A DNA stretch of 40,986 nt, taken from NCBI GenBank assembly GCA_002359025.1, contig DEPZ01000009.1:1-40986 (forward strand). The letters are read 5' to 3'. Shown here in pieces: positions 8,208-15,810 of this stretch. The notes under the pieces were generated by a model, which saw only the letters and a list, made by a program, of their open reading frames with translations, was not told the DNA's origin and made no database searches. Both the position numbers and the translations under genes were made by a program. How positions within the stretch are numbered: the first letter of the stretch is position 1; each line of letters opens with the position of its first letter. Source of the DNA: Erysipelotrichaceae bacterium UBA3379. GTDB lineage: Bacteria; Bacillota_I; Bacilli_A; Erysipelotrichales; Coprobacillaceae.

Positions 8208-9716
8208 TTATTGTTTATGAGAGTTAGAAGAGTCTTTTAACACAACGTCATGTGCTCCACCTTCTACGATACTTGTTGCAGAAACAAGTGTAATTTTTGC
8301 TTTTTGTTGAAGTTCAGGAATAGTTAATGCTCCACAGTTACACATTGTTGATTTAATCTTACTTAATGTTAATCCAACATTATCTTTTAATGAACCAGCA
8401 TATGGCACATAAGAATCAACACCTTCTTCAAATGAAAGTTTTGCATCTCCTCCCATATCATAACGTTGCCAGTTTCTTGCACGAGCACTTCCTTCTCCCC
8501 AGTATTCTTTCATATATTGACCACCAATACTTACTTTATTTGTTGGTGATTCATCAAAACGAGAGAAATATCTACCTAACATGATAAAGTCACTACCCAT
8601 TGCAAGTGCTAGAGTCATGTGATAATCATGTACAATACCACCATCACTACAAATTGGAACATAAATTCCAGTTTCTTTAAAATATTCATCTCTTGCTTTT
8701 GCAACTTCAATTGTTGCTGTAGCTTGACCACGACCGATACCTTTTTGTTCACGAGTAATACAGATTGATCCTCCACCAATACCAATCTTAATAAAATCAG
8801 CACCAGCTTCTGCTAAGAATCTAAATCCTTCAGCATCAACCACATTTCCAGCACCAACTTTCACGCTATCTCCATAATGGTCTCTGATCCATTGAATTGT
8901 GATTTTTTGCCATTCAGTAAACCCTTCACTAGAATCAATACATAACACATCAGCACCAGCTTCTACTAAAGCAGGAACACGTGTTTCATAATCTCTTGTA
9001 TTAATACCTGCACCAACAACATAACGTTTAGATGCATCTAGTAATTCATTTGGATTAGATTTTCTTGATTCATAATCTTTTCTAAATACAAAATATTCTA
9101 ATCTTCTATCATCATCAATAATTGGTAAAGCATTTAATTTATTATCCCAGATAATATCATTTGCTTCTTTTAAAGAAACACCACTATGAGCAGTAATTAA
9201 TTTATCAAATGGAGTCATAAATTCACTAACTTTCGTATCTAAATCCATACGAGACACACGATAATCTCTACCAGTGACAATTCCTACCAATTTACCATTT
9301 GCACTTCCATCTTCTGTTACAGCCATTGTAGAATGTCCTGTTCTTTCTTTTAATGCGATAACATCTCTTAAAGTTTGATGAGGTGCTAAATTTGAGTCGC
9401 TAGGAACAAATCCAGCTTTATAGTTTTTCACTTTTCTTACCATTGCAGCTTGATCTTCAACAGTTTGAGATCCATAAATAAATGAAACTCCACCTTCTCT
9501 TGCTAAAGCAACTGCCATCGTATCGTTTGATACAGATTGCATAATTGCAGATACCAAAGGTATATTTAAAGATAATGCAGGTTCTTCACCTTTTTTAAAT
9601 TTAACCAAAGGTGTTTTTAAACTTACATTTTTAGGTTGACACTCTGTACTAGAGTATCCAGGTACTAATAAATATTCATTAAATGTATGTGATGGTTCGT
9701 CAAAAAAATATGCCAT
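8208..9716 (-). CDS. guaB: IMP dehydrogenase, Tritrichomonas-like type
   Basis: Oxidises IMP to XMP with NAD+, the committed step to guanine nucleotides. The 502-residue (beta/alpha)8 barrel carries an inserted CBS pair at about 105-220. The catalytic loop is GIGGGSICITREQKGIGRGQ with C319; D261, R418 and Y419 are present. Typical bacterial enzymes have GPGSICTTR and a GVG(V/I)PQ loop. The sequence and even the residue numbering instead match, from memory, the T. foetus enzyme, including K310 and E431, the positions linked to poor mycophenolic acid binding. It has its own promoter, AGGAG Shine-Dalgarno and terminator, and interrupts the conserved ymcA-cotE order. Confidence 0.95.
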   Translation of the reverse strand: MAYFFDEPSHTFNEYLLVPGYSSTECQPKNVSLKTPLVKFKKGEEPALSLNIPLVSAIMQSVSNDTMAVALAREGGVSFIYGSQTVEDQAAMVRKVKNYKAGFVPSDSNLAPHQTLRDVIALKERTGHSTMAVTEDGSANGKLVGIVTGRDYRVSRMDLDTKVSEFMTPFDKLITAHSGVSLKEANDIIWDNKLNALPIIDDDRRLEYFVFRKDYESRKSNPNELLDASKRYVVGAGINTRDYETRVPALVEAGADVLCIDSSEGFTEWQKITIQWIRDHYGDSVKVGAGNVVDAEGFRFLAEAGADFIKIGIGGGSICITREQKGIGRGQATATIEVAKARDEYFKETGIYVPICSDGGIVHDYHMTLALAMGSDFIMLGRYFSRFDESPTNKVSIGGQYMKEYWGEGSARARNWQRYDMGGDAKLSFEEGVDSYVPYAGSLKDNVGLTLSKIKSTMCNCGALTIPELQQKAKITLVSATSIVEGGAHDVVLKDSSNSHKQ

Positions 9717-9749
9717 TTTACTCTCTCCTTCTTGCTTATTTATTAAAGA

Positions 9750-9778
9750 ATTATATAAATTTTTGATTACTTAGTCAA
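9750..9778 (-). promoter_or_regulatory. SigmaA promoter of guaB
   Basis: Minus-strand TTGACT (9773-9778), 17 bp, TATAAT (9750-9755). The -35 lies in the last codons of the upstream YmcA-like gene. The leader is only about 27 nt, leaving no room for a purine riboswitch. Confidence 0.8.
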
Positions 9779-10118
9779 CTATTTTCTTTAATTGTTGATT
9801 GATATCATCTTGTAATGATAAAACAAGCGAATTAACTTCTTCTTTTGAAGCGAGATAATTAACAATAAGGGGATGTGTATCAAAACTTTTTTTACATAGT
9901 TGATACTCTTCAATAAGCTGATCACATTGATTCCCTTGACTTTTTTCTTGAACAATTCTTTGTTGCATGAGTTTTAACTTGTTTTCTAAATCATGTAATG
10001 TTTGATCTTGATGTATCAACTGTTCATATTTTTGATACTCTTTAACAACTTCCTGCCCTAAAAGCCAAGTATGCAATAACTTGGCTTTTTCTTGAATGTC
10101 TTTATTCAACTTCTTCAC
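9771..10118 (-). CDS. YlbF/YmcA-family protein (RicA-like)
   Basis: Small, mostly helical, charged protein of up to 115 residues of the YlbF/YmcA family. In B. subtilis YmcA (RicA), YlbF and YaaT form an Fe-S-binding complex that modulates RNase Y cleavage and affects sporulation and competence. The position directly after miaB is that of ymcA, so RicA is the likelier paralogue, but sequence alone does not settle it. The frame overlaps the end of miaB by 17 nt. Start choice is open: GTG at 10118, or TTG at 10109, which has AAGGTG 6 nt upstream and is attractive. RNase Y itself is encoded at 13086-14645. Confidence 0.75.
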   Translation of the reverse strand: MKKLNKDIQEKAKLLHTWLLGQEVVKEYQKYEQLIHQDQTLHDLENKLKLMQQRIVQEKSQGNQCDQLIEEYQLCKKSFDTHPLIVNYLASKEEVNSLVLSLQDDINQQLKKIVD

Positions 10119-11544
10119 CTTTTAGAGCCCATGTTTTGGCTTCAGTGACTTTGACTTTAACAATACGTCCAATATGTTCTTTATTTCCTTTAAAATTGAT
10201 TAATTTTTGATGAGCAGTATATCCTGTTAACATTTGATCATCTTTTTTAGATGTTCCTTCAACCAATACATCTACAACTTGATTAAGATATTTTTGATTT
10301 TGTTTAAAAGCTTTTTCATTAACAAGTTCATTTAATCTATATAAACGTTGTTCTTTTGTTTTGATATCAATATCGTCTTCCATTCTTGCTGCAGGTGTAC
10401 CTTCTCTAGGAGAATAGATAAATGTATAAGCTAAATCATACTCACAATAATCATACAAAGTCATTGTATCTTCGAATTGCTCATCTGTTTCTCCAGGGAA
10501 TCCTACAATAACATCTGTTGTCAATGTACAGTCAGGAATTTTATTTTTAATTTTATCAAACAATTCTAAATATTGTTCACGTGTATAACGTCTACCCATA
10601 CGTTTTAAAACTTCACTATTTCCTGATTGAACAGGTAAATGAATTGCAGGCATAATGTTATCATATTTAGCAATTGTATCAATCATTGCATCACTAAAAT
10701 CCCAAGGATGACTTGTTGTAAAACGAATACGAGGGATCCCAATTTTCGCTACATCTTCTAACAATGAAGCAAAATCATATCCTGTTTGGAAATCCTTTCC
10801 ATAAGAGTTAACATTTTGTCCGAGTAATGTAACTTCTTGATATCCTTTTTCCTTTAGTTCTTGTACTTCTTCTAAAATTTCTTCTTTTAAACGAGATCTT
10901 TCTTTTCCTCTTGTATAAGGAACAATACAGTATGTACAAAATTTATTGCAGCCATACATAATATTAACCCAAGCTTTATATGGGTGAGCTCTATGACTAG
11001 GAAGATTTTCTATAACATCTCCCTCTTTTGACCATACTTCTAAAACCATTTCTTTTTCAAGCATTGCTTGCTTTAATAAAACAGGCAATCTATGAATATT
11101 ATGTGTTCCAAAAATCAAATCAACTTGAGGATGTTTTTCTAAAATCTTATTCACAACAACTTCTTCTTGAGCCATACATCCACAAATACCAAAGATAATA
11201 TTTGGATTTGTACGTTTCACATTCTTTAAATAACCAATCTTACCAAAAACCTTTTCTTCAGCATTTTCTCTAATTGCACAAGTATTTAATAAAGCAACAT
11301 TTGCTTCTTTAATATCTTCTGTTGATTCATACCCCATGCTTTCTAAAATACCTGCTAATGTTTCTGAATCTCTTTCATTGGCTTGACAACCATATGTTTG
11401 AATAAAATATTTTTGTCCCTTTCCTATCCCAACCATATCATTTGGAATAAAAAAAGCATCATCTATATGATGAATTTCATCTTTTCCTCTATGTTTCGCA
11501 TCTTTTAAAGATGGACCTTTAAAATATTGACTATAATCTTTCAT
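10102..11544 (-). CDS. miaB: tRNA-2-methylthio-N6-dimethylallyladenosine synthase
   Basis: Radical-SAM methylthiotransferase converting i6A37 to ms2i6A37 in tRNA, downstream of MiaA. The N-terminal MTTase domain has cluster cysteines C53 (YGCQANERDSE), C89 (CAIRENAEEK) and C123 (CGCMAQEE). The radical SAM motif is C199-x3-C203-x2-C206 (CNKFCTYC), and the C-terminal TRAM domain follows from about residue 410. The frame is open 16 codons further upstream, but the ATG at 11544 is preceded by AAGTGGTGA and begins the conserved MKDYSQYFKGPSL. Total 480 residues, normal for Bacillota. Confidence 0.95.
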   Translation of the reverse strand: MKDYSQYFKGPSLKDAKHRGKDEIHHIDDAFFIPNDMVGIGKGQKYFIQTYGCQANERDSETLAGILESMGYESTEDIKEANVALLNTCAIRENAEEKVFGKIGYLKNVKRTNPNIIFGICGCMAQEEVVVNKILEKHPQVDLIFGTHNIHRLPVLLKQAMLEKEMVLEVWSKEGDVIENLPSHRAHPYKAWVNIMYGCNKFCTYCIVPYTRGKERSRLKEEILEEVQELKEKGYQEVTLLGQNVNSYGKDFQTGYDFASLLEDVAKIGIPRIRFTTSHPWDFSDAMIDTIAKYDNIMPAIHLPVQSGNSEVLKRMGRRYTREQYLELFDKIKNKIPDCTLTTDVIVGFPGETDEQFEDTMTLYDYCEYDLAYTFIYSPREGTPAARMEDDIDIKTKEQRLYRLNELVNEKAFKQNQKYLNQVVDVLVEGTSKKDDQMLTGYTAHQKLINFKGNKEHIGRIVKVKVTEAKTWALKGEEVE

Positions 11545-11565
11545 TTTTTCACCACTTTCCAATCT

Positions 11566-11594
11566 ATTATAGCAAATCTTATACGATATCACAA
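11566..11594 (-). promoter_or_regulatory. SigmaA promoter of miaB
   Basis: Minus-strand TTGTGA (11589-11594), 17 bp, TATAAT (11566-11571), placed between the upstream terminator and the miaB start. Confidence 0.75.
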
Positions 11595-11608
11595 ATATTA
11601 TAAATAAT

Positions 11609-11640
11609 AAAACGAGAAAAGCAATAACTTTTCTCGTTTT
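11609..11640. terminator. Intrinsic terminator before miaB
   Basis: AAAACGAGAAAAG, 6-nt loop, CTTTTCTCGTTTT: a perfect 13-bp stem with T-rich flank on the minus strand. It ends the transcript of the 79-residue gene at 11649. Confidence 0.85.
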
Positions 11641-11648
11641 ATCATATT

Positions 11649-11888
11649 CTAACCAAAGAATCCATCTGGTTGAATTGAGAAGTAAAGAACTCCACCTTCT
11701 GGTGTTTTCTTGAATAGACTTTTACAATGAGATGCAGCAGCATCAGGACTTAATTCTGTTTCACATTCAAATTCAGCTTTAATTCCTGTTTTCTTTATAA
11801 ATTTACATTTAACTTTATCATCTTCATACCCATCGAAAAAATCAATTAATTTTTGCACTTGAGCAGTAGACATTAGTAATTTTACCAT
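11649..11888 (-). CDS. Conserved hypothetical protein, 79 residues
   Basis: Small soluble protein that I do not recognise. It is well supported as a gene by an AAGGAGG Shine-Dalgarno 9 nt before the ATG, normal codon use and a strong terminator 9 nt after the stop. No signal peptide or membrane segment is visible. It has alternating amphipathic strands and helices (VQKLIDFFDGY, KCKFIKKTGIKAEFECET, PDAAASHCKSLFKK), suggesting a small alpha/beta fold, and two cysteines (about C48 and C62). It lies between spoVS and miaB, where B. subtilis has unrelated metabolic genes. The reading frame is intact; the function is unknown. Confidence 0.75.
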   Translation of the reverse strand: MVKLLMSTAQVQKLIDFFDGYEDDKVKCKFIKKTGIKAEFECETELSPDAAASHCKSLFKKTPEGGVLYFSIQPDGFFG

Positions 11889-11954
11889 ATTAATATTCCT
11901 CCTTAAATTACACTATTAGTATACACCATTTTATATATAAAAATAAAGAGTTTT

Positions 11955-12215
11955 TTACTTCATTTCAACATTTAATCGTAAAGATGTCACCACATCTTCA
12001 TCTATCGTCAAATCATAAAATGAAGGAATACAGTAAATCTCATATCCACCAGGTGCTACATATCCTCTTGCAATAGCAATCGCTTTCATCGCTTGATTTA
12101 AAGCAGCAGCTCCGATAACTTGAATTTGAATAGATTGATGTTCTCTTAGTAGACTTGCTAAAGCTCCAGCAACTTTGCTAGGTTTTGATGATGATGATAC
12201 TCTAATCATTTCCAT
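11955..12215 (-). CDS. spoVS: Stage V sporulation protein S
   Basis: SpoVS, an Alba-like-fold protein needed for normal progression of late sporulation and coat assembly in B. subtilis. With the start at 12215 it is 86 residues, exactly the Bacillus length, with VAGALASLLREHQSIQIQ, IGAAALNQAMKAIAIARGYV and the CIPSF segment. The frame is open 24 codons further upstream but that region lacks family similarity. An AAGGAGG lies 9 nt before the chosen ATG and inside a hairpin that could block it. It follows ymdB as in B. subtilis. In Bacillus spoVS is under sigmaH; here the upstream element looks like sigmaE/K. Confidence 0.93.
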   Translation of the reverse strand: MEMIRVSSSSKPSKVAGALASLLREHQSIQIQVIGAAALNQAMKAIAIARGYVAPGGYEIYCIPSFYDLTIDEDVVTSLRLNVEMK

Positions 12216-12221
12216 ATTAAA

Positions 12222-12255
12222 AATCCTCCTTACTTTAATATATGTAAGGAGGATT
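12222..12255 (-). promoter_or_regulatory. Shine-Dalgarno-sequestering hairpin before spoVS
   Basis: On the minus strand AATCCTCCTTAC (12244-12255), a 10-nt loop and GTAAGGAGGATT (12222-12233) form a perfect 12-bp stem whose 3' arm contains the spoVS Shine-Dalgarno. It lies just after the ymdB stop. On read-through mRNA it would block spoVS translation; with the following TTT it might also act as a weak terminator. Confidence 0.7.
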
Positions 12256-12262
12256 GATTTAG
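12237..12262 (-). promoter_or_regulatory. Candidate sigmaE/sigmaK promoter of spoVS
   Basis: Minus-strand CTAA (12259-12262, overlapping the ymdB stop), 14 nt, CATATATT (12237-12244). The -10 lies in the 5' arm and loop of the hairpin. A start 6-7 nt downstream would begin the mRNA at AAGGAGG, without the 5' arm, leaving the ribosome-binding site open. Confidence 0.55.
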
Positions 12263-13047
12263 AACTTAAAAGGATGTGCAGGATCAATCTGTATTCTTTT
12301 TATCTCATAACATTCATTTTTCTTATTAAATTTAAGTAAAGTTGCTAACAATTGTCCTTGTCCTTCAGCTGGCTGAAATTGTGTCATTAAACCATTTCTC
12401 ATTCTTGAAATAATACTATCTTTGTCACAACCAATGACACTCATATATGGACCAGTCATCCCAACATCACTTTGATAAGCTGTTTTATTAGGTAAAATTT
12501 TCTCATCAGCTGTAGGAACATGTGTATGAGTTCCAAGTACAGCTGAAACTTTACCATCTAAATAATACCCTAAAGCAATCTTTTCACTTGTTGCCTCAGC
12601 ATGAATATCGACAATATGTATATCACTTGTATCATCAATTAAAATATCATCAATAGCTTCAAATGGATTTTGAGATTTACCATCCATAAATGTAATTCCT
12701 AATAAACTCGTTACTCTCACTTTTTTCCCATTAACATTAATCATACGACTTCCTACACCTGGAAGAGCTTTAGGTTGATTATATGGCACAATCAAACGGT
12801 CAGCCTCATCTATATAATCAAAAATTTCTTTTTTAGAAAAAGTATGATTCCCCATTGTCATCAAAGATATTCCTTGAAACAAAAATTCATCATAATGTTT
12901 CCTAATTAATCCTTTACCATGAGTTGCATTCTCCACATTTGCGATGACCATATCGACTTTATATTTTTCTTTAATACGTGGTAAATACTCACTAATCATA
13001 TTTCTTCCAATTGAAGAGAAAACATCACCTATAAAAAGTATATTCAT
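12259..13047 (-). CDS. ymdB: YmdB-type metallophosphoesterase (2',3'-cyclic phosphodiesterase)
   Basis: Calcineurin-like phosphodiesterase; B. subtilis YmdB hydrolyses 2',3'-cyclic nucleotides and affects biofilm and motility programmes. Metal ligands are visible in GDVFSSIGR (7-15), NVENATHGKG, MGNHTF, HAEATSEK and GTHTHVPTAD, in the order of the family. The 262 residues are the usual length. The gene follows rny as in B. subtilis, and an AAGGAGGT lies 5 nt before the ATG. Directly upstream of that Shine-Dalgarno is an intrinsic terminator, so expression from the rny promoter would need read-through; no separate promoter is visible in the gap. Confidence 0.93.
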   Translation of the reverse strand: MNILFIGDVFSSIGRNMISEYLPRIKEKYKVDMVIANVENATHGKGLIRKHYDEFLFQGISLMTMGNHTFSKKEIFDYIDEADRLIVPYNQPKALPGVGSRMINVNGKKVRVTSLLGITFMDGKSQNPFEAIDDILIDDTSDIHIVDIHAEATSEKIALGYYLDGKVSAVLGTHTHVPTADEKILPNKTAYQSDVGMTGPYMSVIGCDKDSIISRMRNGLMTQFQPAEGQGQLLATLLKFNKKNECYEIKRIQIDPAHPFKF

Positions 13048-13060
13048 TCAATACCTCCTT

Positions 13061-13087
13061 AAAAAAAGATAGGAATTTCCTATCTTT
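13061..13087 (-). terminator. Terminator between rny and ymdB, abutting the ymdB ribosome-binding site
   Basis: Minus-strand AAAGATAGG, AAATT loop, CCTATCTTT followed by T's, then at once AAGGAGGT of ymdB. The stem begins inside the rny stop codon. It has the form of an intrinsic terminator; how strong it is cannot be judged. Confidence 0.75.
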
Positions 13088-14645
13088 ATTTAGCAATTTC
13101 ATTAGCACGAACTTCTCTAATCACTGTCACTTTAATATGACCTGGATAAGTTAATTCGCTTTCAATTTTTTCTTTGATTTCTCTAGCAAGTTTATGACTT
13201 GCAAGATCATCTACTTTTTCAGGTTTTACAATAACACGAACTTCACGTCCAGCTTGAATTGCAAAAACCTTTTCAACACCTTCAAAGCTTTTTGGAATTT
13301 CTTCCAATTTTTCAAGTCTTTGAATGTAGTTCTCAATTGTTTCACTACGACTTCCCGGTCTTGCTGCCGATAAAGTATCAGCTGCAGCAACAAGAATTGA
13401 AATCACACTTGTTGGTTCTACATCACCATGATGTGATTCTATGGCATTAATAACTGTCGCATTTTCTCCATATTTTTTTGCAAACTTCGCACCTAACTCT
13501 ACGTGGCTTCCTTCCATTTCATGATCAATTGCTTTACCAATATCATGCAATAAACCAGCTCGTCTAGCAAGTTGTTGATTTAAACCAAGTTCAGCAGCCA
13601 TCATTCCAGCAAAATGAGCAACTTCTAGTGAATGCTGCAAAGCATTCTGTCCGTAACTTGTACGATATTTTAACTTCCCTAATAACATAATAATTTCTTT
13701 ATTCACACGAGATAATCCAAGTTCAAAAATAGCATCTTCACCCGTTTTTTGAATAACTTCATTTAACTCATTTTTAGTCTTTTGTACAACTTCTTCAATA
13801 CGACCAGGTTGTATTCTTCCATCACGTATTAAAGTTTCCAAAGATAATCGAGCAATTTCACGTCTCACTGGATCGAAGCAAGAAATCGTAATAGCTTCTG
13901 GAGTATCATCAATGATCAATTCTACACCTGTTGCATTTTCGATTGCTTTAATGTTTCTACCTTCTCTACCAATGATACGACCTTTCATTTCTTCACTTGG
14001 TAAAGCAACAACATTCACTGTTCTTTCAACAGTTTCTTCTTGTGAATAGCGATTAATTGCTGTCGCAATAATATCTTTAGCATACAATGAAGCTTTTGAT
14101 TTTGCTTCATCTTCTTTCTCTTTGATATACGCAGTCACTTCTGTTGCCATTTTTTGTTCAACGAGTTTAAACAACTCTTCCTTCGCTTCATTCGCACTCA
14201 TTGCAGCAATTTTTTCTAATTCAACAATTTTCGCATCAATTTGTTCTTTTAATTGAGCCTCTAATTTACCTAGTTCTTCATGTTTTTTATCCAATTGCTT
14301 ATTCTTTTCGTCCAAAACATCTTCTTTTCCTTGTAAAGCAATATCTCTACGATCAATGTTTTGTTCTCTTTGCAATAGTTTATTTTCAAATTTAGTAACT
14401 TCTAAGCGTTGTTCTTTAATTTCCTTTTCAGCTTCAAGCTTATATTCATATGCCTGAGTTTTTGCATCAAGAATCGCTTCTTTTACTATATTATCCCCTT
14501 TAGCAGTGGCATCTTCAATAATCTTTGTAGCATCTCCATTGGCTTTTGTAATCTTTAACTTTGTTAAAACAAAATACAATAAAAATCCAATACCAACTGC
14601 AAGAACATAGGTTAAAATAGTCAGAGGGTCCCCAAAATTTGGCAT
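13086..14645 (-). CDS. rny: Ribonuclease Y
   Basis: Membrane-anchored endoribonuclease that starts bulk mRNA decay in Bacillota. Order of parts: N-terminal membrane segment (about 8-28), long coiled coil (about 35-190), KH domain with GRIIGREGRNIKAIE (222-236) and HD domain with catalytic H367-D368 in LLHDIGKA. With the start at 14645 it has 519 residues, like the 520 of B. subtilis. The frame is open 25 codons further upstream, but that extension runs through the promoter -10 and a leader hairpin, and GGAGG lies 6 nt before 14645. A YlbF/YmcA-family gene, possibly a regulator, lies 3 kb downstream. Confidence 0.96.
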   Translation of the reverse strand: MPNFGDPLTILTYVLAVGIGFLLYFVLTKLKITKANGDATKIIEDATAKGDNIVKEAILDAKTQAYEYKLEAEKEIKEQRLEVTKFENKLLQREQNIDRRDIALQGKEDVLDEKNKQLDKKHEELGKLEAQLKEQIDAKIVELEKIAAMSANEAKEELFKLVEQKMATEVTAYIKEKEDEAKSKASLYAKDIIATAINRYSQEETVERTVNVVALPSEEMKGRIIGREGRNIKAIENATGVELIIDDTPEAITISCFDPVRREIARLSLETLIRDGRIQPGRIEEVVQKTKNELNEVIQKTGEDAIFELGLSRVNKEIIMLLGKLKYRTSYGQNALQHSLEVAHFAGMMAAELGLNQQLARRAGLLHDIGKAIDHEMEGSHVELGAKFAKKYGENATVINAIESHHGDVEPTSVISILVAAADTLSAARPGSRSETIENYIQRLEKLEEIPKSFEGVEKVFAIQAGREVRVIVKPEKVDDLASHKLAREIKEKIESELTYPGHIKVTVIREVRANEIAK

Positions 14646-14676
14646 ACTATTCCTCCTATTTCCTATGATAAATATC

Positions 14677-14701
14677 AATTTGTGTGTTTCACACACAAAT
14701 T
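14677..14701 (-). promoter_or_regulatory. 5'-terminal stem-loop of rny mRNA
   Basis: AATTTGTGTGT, GAA loop, ACACACAAATT on the minus strand: perfect 11-bp stem starting directly after the -10. The expected start (about 14696) lies inside the outer stem, so the mRNA would begin with a GUGUGU/ACACAC hairpin. Confidence 0.6.
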
Positions 14702-14702
14702 T

Positions 14703-14731
14703 ATTATATCTTATTTTCACACGTTTAACAA
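14703..14731 (-). promoter_or_regulatory. SigmaA promoter of rny
   Basis: Minus-strand TTGTTA (14726-14731), 17 bp, TATAAT (14703-14708), just after the recA terminator. Confidence 0.75.
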
Positions 14732-14768
14732 TAAAAAAAACAAAAAGTCAAGACTACTCGCCTTGACT
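14731..14768 (-). terminator. Intrinsic terminator of recA
   Basis: Minus-strand AGTCAAG, 9-nt loop, CTTGACT followed by TTTTGTTTTTTTT. The 5' arm is formed by the last codons of recA (Ser-Gln). Confidence 0.8.
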
Positions 14769-15791
14769 AGGTTGCATAATTGCTTCTTTCACCTTATTTT
14801 CTATTTCTTCCATAACCTCAGGATGACTTGCAAGATAAACTTTTACATTTTCACGACCTTGACCAATCTTTTCCCCTTGATATGCATACCATGCACCTGC
14901 TTTATCAACAATATTATGTTCTACCGCAAGATCAATCACTTCGCCATCTCTTGCAATTCCTTTTCCATAAACAATATCAACACTTGTTGATTTAAATGGA
15001 GGTGCAACTTTATTTTTAACTACCTTGATATTCGTTTTATTTCCTACAATTTCACTACCATTTTTGATAGCTTCTCCTCGACGTATTTCAATTCTTACAG
15101 AAGAGTAGAACTTTAATGCACGCCCTCCAGTTGTTGTTTCTGGATTTCCATACATAACACCAATCTTTTCTCTTAATTGGTTAATAAAAATAAGTGTACA
15201 TGATGTCTTATTCATAAGACCAGATAGACGTCGCAATGCTTTCGACATAAGGCGTGCTTGTAAACCAACTGAATTATCACTCATTTCACCATCTAATTCT
15301 ACTTGTGGAACAAGAGCAGCAACAGAGTCAACAACAACCAAATCAATCGCATCACTCTTTACTAACGTTTCAGCTATTGCCAAACCTTGTTCTCCACTAT
15401 CAGGTTGAGATAAAATCAATTCATCAACATTAACACCTAAATTTTTTGCATAGACGGGATCAATCGCATGTTCAGCATCAATAAACGCTGCACGTCCACC
15501 TTGTTTTTGCACCTCAGCAATCGCATGTAATGTCAATGTTGTTTTCCCACTTGATTCAGGTCCATAAATTTCAATAATACGTCCCTTAGGATATCCCCCT
15601 ATTCCAAGTGCTGCATCTAATGTTAATGATCCAGTTGGTATCACATCAATATCCACTGCCACACGATCACCTAGCTTCATCACAGATCCCTTACCAAATT
15701 GTTTTTCAATTTGACTAATTGCATCAGCTAGAGCTTTTTCCTTTTTATCTTCCACAGACTCAGTTTTTTTAGTCTTTGTTTTTTCAGCCAT
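14754..15791 (-). CDS. recA: Recombinase RecA
   Basis: DNA strand-exchange ATPase central to homologous recombination and the SOS response. Walker A GPESSGKTT is at 77-85 and the LVVVDSVAAL Walker B region and FINQLREKIG DNA-binding L1 segment are intact; total 345 residues. It begins with a Lys/Glu-rich tail (2-20). The start has GGAGG upstream. It follows pgsA and pncC with 19 nt between pncC and recA, as in the B. subtilis pgsA-cinA-recA order. I found no LexA-type palindrome (CGAAC/GTTCG spacing) in the 600 bp before it, so SOS control is not visible here. Confidence 0.97.
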   Translation of the reverse strand: MAEKTKTKKTESVEDKKEKALADAISQIEKQFGKGSVMKLGDRVAVDIDVIPTGSLTLDAALGIGGYPKGRIIEIYGPESSGKTTLTLHAIAEVQKQGGRAAFIDAEHAIDPVYAKNLGVNVDELILSQPDSGEQGLAIAETLVKSDAIDLVVVDSVAALVPQVELDGEMSDNSVGLQARLMSKALRRLSGLMNKTSCTLIFINQLREKIGVMYGNPETTTGGRALKFYSSVRIEIRRGEAIKNGSEIVGNKTNIKVVKNKVAPPFKSTSVDIVYGKGIARDGEVIDLAVEHNIVDKAGAWYAYQGEKIGQGRENVKVYLASHPEVMEEIENKVKEAIMQPSQGE

Positions 15792-15810
15792 ATAACTCCC
15801 TCCTCACTTA

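Noticed and set aside
9717..9770. Purine riboswitch before guaB
   Set aside because: The promoter leaves a leader of only about 27 nt, too short for an aptamer.
11924..11945. AT-only palindrome between spoVS and the 79-residue gene
   Set aside because: TTTTATATATAAAA is low-complexity and common by chance at this base composition; it has no GC pairs for a terminator.
14682..14990. Plus-strand open frame of 102 codons opposite recA and the rny promoter
   Set aside because: It runs through the recA terminator, lacks a ribosome-binding site, and shows the Phe/Asn/Ile-rich bias of an antisense shadow.
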